Part shown: piece after piece, positions 25,501-37,500 of the stretch
How the letters are laid out: each line of letters starts with the position of its first letter
Numbering within the stretch: the stretch's first letter is position 1
Source: Luscinia megarhynchos
Taxonomy: Eukaryota > Chordata > Aves > Passeriformes > Turdidae
Assembly (NCBI GenBank): GCA_034336665.1
Contig: CM067564.1
Coordinates: 45,754,951 to 45,818,950 of the forward strand
Direction of reading: 5' to 3'
DNA: 64,000 nucleotides
Notes under the pieces: model-generated
Told to the model about the DNA's origin: nothing
What the model saw: the letters and a program-made list of their open reading frames with translations, nothing else
Database searches by the model: none
Translations under genes and position numbers: made by a program

Positions 25501-28500
25501 TTGGCAGATTGCTTCTTAGGGGAAATCAGTGCTGCCAAACTGGGATACAGGTTAACTGTCACTTGTTTAAATCACACATCTTCAGCCTGAAATGACTGAG
25601 TTGCAGACACAGCTGAGTCTCCTGAGCTGATGCAATCTCTCCTGAACCACAAATGTTTCTCTCTTTGCCTTCAGTCTGTGTTAGCAGTAGTTAAGCAAGT
25701 TGAGTCACATGAATATATCCTTCCTAATTGCAATTTTTCTGTGTTTCTTTGGTGAAGATTTTGATATTATGCAAGAAATGAGGGGGGGGTGGTGGGCGCA
25801 GAAAGAGAGATTTGGGTAGCAGATGCTAATTTGTATTTCAGTGCTCATGTGATTATTCCTCAGAGGCTAATAATTGCCTGTGGTCACAAGTTAAGAAGAG
25901 GCTTTCAGAAGCAGGAAGCATAAACCTGTCTTCTCTTACACTTCTCCCCAGACCATCGAGGCCATGAAGGCAATACTAAGTGAGCTCCGTGCTGCTGACC
26001 AGTTCTCCCTGATCGACTTCAACCACAACGTCCGCTGCTGGAGAGATAACCTGGTCTCAGCCACCCCGTCGCAGGTGGAAGATGCTAAGAAGTACATCCA
26101 GACAATCCATCCCAACGGGGGTATGAGGTTTTGATTGCAGGGTGCTCACAGAAGTTGCTTGTCACAGGAATGGGTACCTCAGACAGCCTTCAGACTGTAA
26201 GAGTGTTCATAAAAAAAAAAAGAGTCTGATTCCCAAAGTAGGAAAAGCATGCCTAAAGAAGAGCAAGGATTGCAGTTTATTTTATTAGGGGATGGGATAG
26301 CATCTCCTTCTATGGCAGAGAGAATACAGACCACAGAGCAGCTGCCTTTAATCTGTTTTACCTCTCACCTCAGAAATCCCAAATACCATTGAAAGATGAA
26401 ATTCATATCATAGGCCTGGATGAACAGGCAGATGAAATATTCCCTAAGCAAGGAATCACACATTTGCCCTGGGCTGACAGCCAGCTGAGCATGAGCCAGC
26501 AGTGTGCCCAGGTGGCCAGGAAAACCAGTAGTGTCCTGGCTTGGATCAGCACTTGTGTGGCCAGCAGGACCAGACCAGTGACCCTCCCCCTGTGCTGGGC
26601 ACTGGTGAGGTCACACCTCGAATCCCCTGTTCAGTTTTGGGCCCCTCTCAACAGGAAAGACATTGAGGGGCTGGAGCATGTCCAGAGAAGGGCAACAGAG
26701 CTGGGGAAGGGTCTGGACCATAAGTCCTGCAAGAAACAGCTGCAGGAATTTAAGGACATGGTTTAGTGGTAGACTGCGGTTAATGGTTGGACTCAGAGAT
26801 CCAACCTCAATGATTTAATGATTCTATGAGCTACTAAATGCCATTTTCTTCCTTTGTGCTTTCATTCCTGATAAACAAGGGCAGCTATCTTTTTCATCTG
26901 TACAGGTCTTTGGAAGGGGCTTATGATGATTTTAATCTGCCACTCTCTGAATTGCAGTTCTAGATTTTTTACTCAGTTATTTGTGAATCAATAGTGTGGA
27001 AAGACTCTCCCTAACATCAGAGTCCCCTGGTGTTGTGGCACCTTTGTCTCCAGAAGTTTTCACTGCAATTAACATAAAGTTATAGACTTTTCCAAAATCT
27101 TAGTGTGTTGGGAATAGGAAACCAAGCTGGATATATGAGCGACTGAATTTATTAGCCCAAAAGAATTGACAGATAAGCTTATAGATCAGTTCCCATACAG
27201 CAAAGCCAGTTTAAATACAGCATTTTATTATCTTGTCTCTGGAACTGGTGATTTTTTTCTTTCTTGACAAAGAAAATACCTATTTTCTCACTGCTCAGCC
27301 TTCAGATTTCTGTTCCTCTCATCCTGATTTCTTACTCTTCTCCTTCTGTGTCACAAATCAAACATTAGATAAGCTCAGCAAACATACACCTCTTCTTGTC
27401 CAAAGAATGGACTGATGGCCAGAAAAGGAAGATTTTCCATGCTCTCATTCAATCTCCTGCCTGCAAACCCAGTAATTCTTCCCACACTAAGTAGTTCCCA
27501 ACACCACAAATGGTGACACTGGAATTAGTGAGGGGAAGTGGAGGGGCTCATTAAGAAAACAGCCTGGGATGAAAAAGGGAACCAGAGTGCAGAAAGGTGT
27601 ACCTAAACATCAGAGAGGAGGTGTTTTGCTGCCTTGATCTCAGCTCTTGTCCCTCTTCACTCCACTAGAATCTTAGAAGCAATCTGGATTCAACAAGAAT
27701 AAAAATCTTGTTTTCTTCATTGTGTCTTTGACAGGCACAAATATCAATGAAGCTCTTCTGCGAGCAACTTTCATCCTGAATGAAGCCAAAAGTTTAGGCA
27801 TGTTGGACCCAAACTCAGTTTCCATGATTGTATTGGTATCTGATGGAGACCCAACAGTAGGTAAGGATCCTGCTTTGGGTGAGAAGAAAGGCTGGTGGGG
27901 TAACACTGAGAAAAGCAAGAAGTAGACAATTTGGTGGTTAAGTTTTAAAAATTCCATTCATCTTTTTTCCAATGCCCTGTGCTGCCCTTTTGCCAAGTGC
28001 TAGAAGTGCCACGGGGCTTTGCACAGAAGCTCTCAAAAGATGAGTAGCTTGTTATGCAGGTTGATTTTTTTTGCAATTTACAGAGCTGCACAAATCCTGC
28101 AGGACAAGTAATCAAAACAGCCTTAGAGAAATTGGGCTTTTGAGCAGCCTGGTCTAGGGGAAAGTGTCCCTGCCCATAGCAGGGGGGTTGGAACTAAATG
28201 ATGTTTAAAGTTTCTTTAAACACAAACCATTCTATGATCCTATGACTGTACAAAAATTTCCTATTTTTATGACCTTAGCCCACACAGATCTATGCAGTCA
28301 CAAGCATAACATCAAAAGCAGTAAAAAAGAGTGGAAAGCAAATTAATTTGGATTCAATTTGGTACAGGTCAAAGCAATTGCTGACTTGAAGATGTCAGCT
28401 CCAAAAAAACTGCCATTAAAAATAAGCCTGAAAAAAACAAAAACAGTTCCAATGATGACAGAGAACATCTTGAGTAAAATCTTCATGGAGATGTCTTAAT

Positions 28501-31500
28501 CTGCAGAGAGTTTGAATCACTAATTCTGAGAGAACTCGAGATGTGCTAGAATTTGAAATCCCCTAGGAAGTTACTAAGAGCCCTGGATGTACAAAGAAAA
28601 TGCATCAGATACCAAAAAGTGTCCAAAAGGATTGTCTTCAGTGCAAACACGTAGTTAATCTCTATCTAGAAGCTCAAACGTTGCTGTAGGCAGTGGAAAT
28701 TTGGCATTGAGCTTGCTGTCTAGATTTCCCTAACATCCAGAGAGAACCAGAGACACAGGGAGAGCAGGAACGTGCTCACCTTGATGGAGACTTTTCTGTT
28801 GCTCGGGTGAATGTCACCCTTTCTGTGTCTCCAAGGTGAGCTGAAGCTGACAACAATCCAGAAGAACGTGAAGCAGAGCATAAAGGATGAATTCTCCCTC
28901 TTCTGCCTCGGGATTGGGTTTGATGTAGATTACGATTTCCTGCAGAGAATCGCAACCGACAACCGTGGCATGGCCCAGAGGATTTTTGGAAATCAGGAGA
29001 CTTCTCTCCAAATGAAGGTAGTTTCTGTCTCATTGCCTCTGAAACTCTCCTATTCTGTTCACAGCTGTAACTCCACTAGCAAGAAGTTCCCAAAACCCTT
29101 CATTTTTTCTGGAGAGTCCTGCAAGATATCAATCATATTTCAGTTTAAGTGGTCCTAGTTACAGTTTTAATAATATCTATAACACATCTATACTTCCCTG
29201 TGTAGGATTAATGTTCTATAAAACAGCCTTAACTATTAAAAAAAAAATATTTTCTGAATTAAAATTAAAGCCTGGGTGTTACTTTAGGACATTTTATCAC
29301 CAACAAAAACCCTAGCTATAAATGCTAAATGATAATCCACACTTACCCAGTGTTAGAAGAAGTTCCACTCTAGCTGTGGCTCCAAATCAATGAGCAGGAA
29401 TTGCTGCTGATCAAGCTCTGCCATCCTTTTACTGTGACTGTTCCCTGATTTCACCATCTGTACAAGAATTAGGTGGGGAGTAGCTGTGTGTCTTACACAG
29501 TAGCCCAGAGCTGACATGCTGAGGAAGGATTCACACACATCTGTGCTCAAGACTTTTAGGTCTAGGAGCAGTACAACCCATGGACTTATGACCATCCTTT
29601 GACTTTCACAAGACTTGGACCAGATATTCTTGCTGTACCCCCTTAAAAGTATGAAGAAGTTAGCATTCTATGAGAATTCTTCTCTTGCTCATTAGGGCTC
29701 CAAGTTTTGTCACCCACTGCCCTTTCAGTAAGAGTAGCCTGTGCAAGGGTCACTTCATGTACAGCAAACTCACTTCTCTGTCTCCTTCCCTCTCAGAATT
29801 TCTACAACCAAGTCTCCACCCCTCTCCTGAAGAAGATTCAGTTCAACTACCCCCAGGAGTCAGTGTCAGACGTCACCCAGAGCAGCTTCCACAACTACTT
29901 TGGTGGCTCAGAGATAGTGGTGGCTGGGAAGGTGGACACAGAAAACCTGCAGCACCTGGAGAGTGTGGTCACAGCGACTGCAGTGAGTGAAGGGTCCCTC
30001 GGGATACCTGCTCGGGGGTTTTGGGCTGGTTCATTCCCTCCTGTGAAGGTTAATGCCAGCAGAGGGTTTTGTCCTTTTGGGTTCTGGGTGGGAATGTGGG
30101 GATACTCATTGGACATTTTTCCAATAGTGTGTCACAACAGCTTCAAGTACAGCCAGTCACTCCCTGCACCCTGCACCCTGCACCCTGCACCCTGCACCCT
30201 GCCAGAGGAACTTCCTTCCAATAAATGTACCAAAAAGATTAAATCTAGACAAAAGCATGGATTTTCCTTCATGCTTTATGGAGATGCAGGAGTAATCACT
30301 CCCTAAGGCAACTCTTTTCATGACTGATCTTCCCACAATCAGGGAGTTCAAGCTGATGGATCTACAGCACACCAAGTCCTAGCACTGCCCTTTTATGTGT
30401 GATGAGACTTTCCCCATGTTTTCAGGGCTGCTCTTCCAGGTGGAGTGGGATGGGAATATTACATCTAGACCCTTCTTTCTGAGGAGAAATTGAATTATCT
30501 GCACTCTTACAGGGCTCAGGAGTTATCATTTGTCAGTTGTTGGAAAAAGCCCAAACATCTTCAATTTTTTTTCCTGCCAGAACATAGTGCAGTCCAAGGG
30601 TCTGTGTGAGAATTTGGTTTGTGTTCTTCAGTGGAACTGGATGTGAAAAAGCCTGAAGGGAGGATTACAGAGCTCTGTTAAGAGCCTCTTCTTTTGGCAG
30701 GAGGTAGCACCTCTTGGGCTATTATTAACAGCTCCTTGACCTACTTTAATCCACTCTCACAGAAGTGTCTTTAACAGAACCACCTCCTGCTACATCTTCC
30801 CTCTCCACTGCAGTAAGGCCAATAGTGCTGGGACTTTCTGAGCTAGAAGTGACCAAGGGCAGAGCCAGAGAGGGTCCTTAACAGCAGCCAAGAGGGGAAT
30901 TCAAGGCACCCCATTCACCTGCCTCCTGTCCCTCACCTTTTTCTCTCTGTGACTGCACAGGCAAATGCAGAGCTTGTCATGGAAACCCTGAGAGATGTTG
31001 AGGAGCTGGATGGATTCATGAAGAAGGACAAATATGCAGATCCTGAATTCACAAGGAAGCTGTGGGCATATCTGACTGTCAACCAGATGATGGCAGAGAG
31101 GTGAGGAGAAATGTGCTCAAACAGGCCTGGCTGTGGGGCTGAGGGAATGAAATTATGGAGATTTACCTTATGGAGCCTCAGTGAGAGCCATGGAGCAGTT
31201 CAGAATTAATCCCCTCAGCCCTTCCTCTTGCAACACCACTTGGCTCTGTGACCCCTGCATGACAGAATTGCCATGGCAGCTGCCCTGTAGAGCTGCTAAC
31301 CAGGAGTTCTGCTTCTGTTTCCACCCAGAAACGCAGCTCCCACTGCAGCTTTGAAGAGGAACATCACCAAATCCATCCTGCAGATGTCTCTGGACCATCA
31401 CATTGTCACCCCCTTCACGGCCATGCTGATAGAGAATGCTGAAAAGGATGAGATAATGCTGGCAGACCAGCCCAAAGACCCCAGGAAGGGCTGCTGCCCA

Positions 31501-34500
31501 GGTCAGTGTTTCACTGTGCCCATTACTGTGTATCTCATGTGAAAATAGCCTCTGGTGTGAGCTAGGGACACGGAAGAAAATGCTGACAGAGATTTGACCT
31601 GTGCCATCTTCAGTCCTGCTGTTGTCCCCTCACTCCTCTTCAGAGCAGGGTCAGCAGATGTGAATGTCAGCCCAGCATATTAAACAAACCAAGTTTCATG
31701 GATTGTTTAAGATCATGGTGCTTTGTGAATGGAATGGGAGAGAGACAGGACAAGTTACTTTCTCCTGTTTCCATCATGGCAAAGGCAGGGAGAGCTCTAG
31801 TACAAAGGAATATGATCACAGATATTAAATTCTTGCACTTCTTTGAAACCTTTATTCACATGGGTCATCCCAGAGCATGCAGGAGGACTCCTGCCTTTCC
31901 TCAGGTACCTCAAACTCAGGACCCAGATTAGCAAAGCTTTTACCATATGCTGAATTTTTAAAAGTCAGCTTTTTTCTTAGCAAAACACTTCAGCCCTTAC
32001 ATTGGAGGCTTTGCTAAAGAGGGGGCTGCTCTCATGAATGAGAGATAAAAAGCCAGGTTCTATTTTTTCACTGATAATTTATGGTGAGCTATCTACCCTC
32101 AGAAGTCATATTTAATTGGTGGAGACACTGGAGCAAATCCAACCTTATGTCATTACACAAATCCATTGTAAATGGTGTTGCAACCTGCTTTACATTGGTA
32201 TAACAACATCAGGCTTTGATCTACTGCAGAGCTCTAAAAATTACACTATGTCAGCACTTCCAGAACCCTAATTGTGACTGTCCTCTAACAGGTACTCTGG
32301 GATTAACTCCAAATGCACCCAATAACAACAAAGGGATCCCATCCTGGGCCAATGTCACAGCTGTGCCAGTCAGCTTCATGCCTGAGCAATTGAGCCCACC
32401 TGTATCCTCTCTGAGCATCAACAGAGGTAAAACCTACAGCATTCCTCTGCAAAGGAACACCAGGCACATCAAAACTCATCACCTAAGGACTCACCACTGT
32501 CCCTAGAAGTGTTTCAAGCCAGGGCTGCATGGGCATTTGAGCAACCTGGTCAAGTGGAAGGTGTCCCTGTCCCTGGCAGGGGGGTTGGAACAAAATGATC
32601 TTTTAAGGTCCCTTCCAACACAAGCCTTTTCTTTATAAATTATGTATTAATTTTGATTAAAATTAAAAATATGCTGTAAAAATATGCTGTAAGATACAAG
32701 GATGAAACTATTTTGGATCCTAATAGGATCTAAAGTATCTAAGTGACCTCATGAGCTGCTGTGTGTTCCCTGAGGCTGGGGCTGTTTGCTGAGCTTAACT
32801 TTAGCTTCTCTGCAGTAGCAAAGTTACCTCCATTGTAAATGACAGATGAAAGCTATTGTAGAGTTACTGCTGTTGTAAATGGCAGATAAATGTTCTGTGC
32901 TAGATAAAAATCTCTGAGTGTGCTGGTGACTGATGGATCCTGTTAATTCTTGGGCCTTTGCCACAGTTTAGTGGCAGTTTATTTGAGCAAGCCAGCTGTG
33001 AGAGCCACTGCCCATAAACATGGTGTTACCACAATAACTCTGTGTGTGATGTGTGTATTTATGTAGCGATCACACAAAGAGCTCTCAAACTCCTTCTCAG
33101 CACAGGGAAATCTCAGCCACCACCAACCCAGCAGGAGATGGGCAGAGACAAGGCTGAAAACAGCTGCCTTCAGTGATGGGTGCAGATATTTGTCTCATCT
33201 GAGGCAAATTTTAAAGGACGTATGAATTTCTGCTGGGCCCAATCCTGTCAGGTTGTTAAATACACTGTGAGAACAAGTCCTGGATTGTATTCCTGAGTGA
33301 GGTTAGTGGGCAGGATGTGACTTTACCTGGCATCAGTATGGTTCACTGCATTTGGCAGCTCCCAAACCAGGAATGTCACTTTCTTCCCTTAAACCAGGGA
33401 ATTGTATGAGGAGGGAGTGTCTGAGGGGCTTTTCTGAGGAGCATCTGAGAACTTTTTTACCTTAAGGTAGAAAGGCCCCTCATTTTACTATGAGGAGTCC
33501 CAAAAAGTGCTTCAAAATCCTTTTGAAAAGCTTTTGTGCCCCTTCCCTCTAGAGCAGGTGCTGACCTGCTTCTCACACTTGTTTGTTTTCTGTGTTTCAG
33601 TGGACAATGACCCACATTTTATCATACACCTGCCCAAGAGCCAAAGGAACATCTGCTTCAATATCAACTCAGAGCCTGGGAAGATCCTAAACTTGGTTTC
33701 CGATCCTGGCGCTGGTAAGGGAGTAAAAAATGTTTTATTTTATAGGACAAATTTTTTTTCTTGGGTCAGAAAGATGGTCAGAAGGACCAGGGGAATTGCC
33801 TACAGGGGCCTTTTTTGCTGACAGGAGTGTGGCCAGCAGGCTGAGGGAAGTGGCTATTTTCTTCCACATCTGGAATAGTTTGGATCTTGCCAATACAAGA
33901 GAGATGTTGACAAACTGGACTGAATTCAGTGGTGGCCAATAAGATGATTTTGGGGCTGGAGCAGAGGACAGAGAGGGAGAGGCTGAGACAGCTGGGTTTG
34001 ATCAAGCTTAATAAAAGAAGTAGTGGATCCATGGTGGGTCTTGTTGCTGTGCTCAACCATGTGAGCAGAAGGTGAAGGTGAAGCCTCACACATCTCCAAG
34101 GTTCACAGCTAAGGGACAAGGGGCTGCAGAAACGAGCAAAAGGTGAAACTCAGAGTAGAAGTGAGCTGGGGAAAACCGTTTCACTGTGAGGATGGCCAAA
34201 CACTGGCAAAGAAGCCAAGATCATGGAATAACAGAATAGTTGAATTGGCAAAGACCATAAAGATTATCAAGTCCAAATTTTAACCCAGCACACCAACCCC
34301 ACAACGAAACCATTTCCCCAAGTGTCACATCCACAGGTTTTTTTTGACATTTTCAGGGATGATGACTCCACCATTTTCCTGGGCTGTTCCAATGACAACC
34401 CTTTCAGTGAAGAAACTTTCCCTAGTATCCAATCTAAACCTCTCATGGCACAACCTGAGGCCATTTCCTCTTGTCCTATGCAGCCCTTACACTACACCTG

Positions 34501-37500
34501 AAGGGGTTTTGCTCCTACTCCCAGCAAGATCTAACAGCAATTCCCACCAAACTATTGTGCTAAAGGATTGAACAGTAGCATCAGGAGGCAATTTAATAAA
34601 TTATTCTGTTCTTTGGCTGAAGAAATGAGAAAAACAGGGGGTCAGAGGAGTTCCTGTTTCTGTTGATCCCATGGTGCTCCCTGTTGAGATCAGAACTCCA
34701 AGTCTTCAGGCACTGCTCCAAGACTGAAGCAATGTTTCCTTCTCTACTCTTCGCAGGAGTTGTGGTCAATGGGCAACTTGTTGGGGCCAAGAAAGCAGAA
34801 AACAAGAAACTCAACACATACTTCGGCAAATTTGGGTTTTATTTCAAAAAGAAAGGTCTGAAAGTGGAGATCACCACAGAAACAATAACGCTGAAAGATG
34901 GCTCGTATGCCATCCCACTGACCTGGGCTGACACAGGGCACATCATTCGGAAACAGTGAGTTTTGATCATTTTTTAACTGTTCCCACTCCATTCTGTTTG
35001 AGATACCCTCAGGGTTACAGCCATGTTGTCTTGGTTTGAGGGACAGGTGTTTGTTAAGAAAGGCAGAAACCTTTCTTGAAATGGACAATGTAAACCCCCT
35101 CCCTCTGAATTATTACGATTTTGAAATTAAGGAGCTCTCAGGCAAAGATCTGGGAATAGGAATAACAGTTCTTTACTAGGAAAATTAAAATAGAAATACA
35201 GTATTACAAAACAATAAAACACTGCCAAGAGTCAGAATCCAAGCTGACACCCGTCAGTCAGGCAGGGTGTTGGCAGCAGTCCCATTCAATGGTGGCTGCA
35301 TCCTCCTGCAGTGGCAGATGTGGTTCAGCTGGAGCAGTGCTCCTGGAGAAGGTGCAGTTTCCTCTGAAGTGATGATGTAGAAGCGTCTGGTTTTCCTCTG
35401 GAATCCAGTGGGAAAAGGCTGCTCTGATGTTCCAAATCTCAGTTTTTATCTGGGTAGGAAAGGCTTGGCTCCTCCCCCTGGCTGGAGCATCTCCCAGTGG
35501 GATGATGGAATTTGATCAGTCATGCACTAGGACTCCATGGCCATTAACAGGAGATATCTCCTGGAGGGAGAATGGGTTATGGAAAAGATAAAGATGATTG
35601 TCCAGCTGGTTTAAAGATGGCCCATTAGCAGAGGATATCTCCCTCAGAGATAAGGATCACTGCCCCACCTGGTTTCAACAGATAGTGATAGAATTCACAC
35701 CCCTGATCACATGCTGCACTGCAACCCAAGACACATTCTATGACTTACATCATCCAGGAGAGCTTCCCCTGCAGATTAACAGCTGTCAGCCATGCTGGAC
35801 ACCTTACAGCACTGTTTAGGCAACAGGACCACATCCAAAATCTCCATTCACTGTAGGAAGAGCTTAAATTTGTAGGGGAAATAGGTTGCCTCAGCACGGG
35901 GATGAAGTGTCTATTTGTTAGGCACTGTCTTGCCACATCTCTGGGTACCATTCCCAAGGCTCAGTGTTTTTAATGGATCCTCTGATATTTCTGCCATCCC
36001 TGTGGGATTGCTCTGGATGCCTGAGTGCATCTCAAGGGGCTGAGAGCTGTTGTGTGGGCAGATGAACTGACTCTGCCCTTTGGTCCCTCTCTGCCAGGCT
36101 CCTCATATCTGTGAGGAAAGAAAGCAATGTTACCATCACTGTGGGGGAGGAGATGTCCTTCATGGTTTTGCTGCACCGTGTGTGGAAGAAACACCCAGTG
36201 AATGTTGACTTCCTGGGAATCTACATTCCCCCAGAAAACCAGTTCTCTCCTGAAGCCCATGGGCTGATAGGTAAGGGCTGGGGGGCAGGCAGTGGGAATG
36301 GTGGGACACTAGGAAGGGGTTTTGCCAGATCTTGGAAGGAATTTTATATAATCATAGGCATAAAATATCCTGAGTTGGAAGGGACCCACAAGGAATCCAG
36401 CTCTTGAACAAGACACTCACAAGAGTCCCACCATGTGCCTGACAGCATTTTCCAAATGCTCCTTGACTCTGGTTTGGTGCTGTGACCACTTCCTGGGGAG
36501 CCTGTTCCAGTGTCCAACCACCCTCTGGGTGAAGAATCTTTTCCTAATATCCAGCCTAAACACCTTCTGGCACATTTTCATGCTGTTAATTTGTTGGTGA
36601 CTGTTTTCTGATGGAAAAGGTGTGGAAATTATTCAAAAAGAGAATAGGGAAACTCCTGTTATGCCCTGGAAGACCCAAGAATATTGTGGAACATCAGGGA
36701 CCAGGAGATTATTCCTTATTCCAGCTAGGAAACAGACCTGACTAGACTTGGTAACAGAACTGAAATAGGACTTTCCCTGCCTGGCTAAACTGCTGCATGT
36801 TGAAAATAAAAAGACCGAAACAAACTCCTCAAAAGTTTCTGAGGAGATTTCTGTGCAAACATCTGTAATCAGCTCTTCCCTATATGACAGCCCTTTCTAG
36901 CAGTGGTATAAAACAAAAGCAAGGCCTCAGTTCATAAGGCAAATCAACCTTCTGAGTCCTGGACCCACCCAGAACTCATTTTGAGGAGCAGAGGTTGCTT
37001 TCCTGATAAGTGAGAGACAGGGTGTTCCATGATCCATGCAGGATTGGTTTGCCTACTGGCACTGGGTTGGTTTTCCAAAAGTGCTTGGCAGCAGCTGACA
37101 TGGAGCTTCAAAGGTCAGGACACACAAACGGCTTTAAACCTCTCCCTGACCAGGTCAGTTTGCATCTGAACCAGAAGTGTCAATCCACCACCAAACACCT
37201 GGGCAAGTTCCAGAGAAACCACAAGCCATCATGGAAGTGAAGGGCAACAAGTTCACTGTGACCAGGTAGGAACCATGTGCTTTATTGCTCTCTTTCTAAA
37301 TCACTTCTGTCCTTAGAGCTGCCTGGCATCTGACTTTGGACAGGTTTGAAAAGTGTCTGGAACGCCCAGAACAAGCCCATGTGCTCACAGAACTGTAAAA
37401 TTAATTGCATTTTGTGGTTATTTCCACTTCCTGCTGGTGGAAGACACGTCTCCCTGCTTTGGCAGGGCAGCACCAGTATTGAGCAGGATGTCTCCTTGTT

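Noticed and set aside
32216..32506. A histidine-rich tail after ITIH2 exon 16 (reading [13 protein letters not shown])
   Set aside because: Intron read-through beyond a good donor at 32427; the frame resumes correctly in exon 17.
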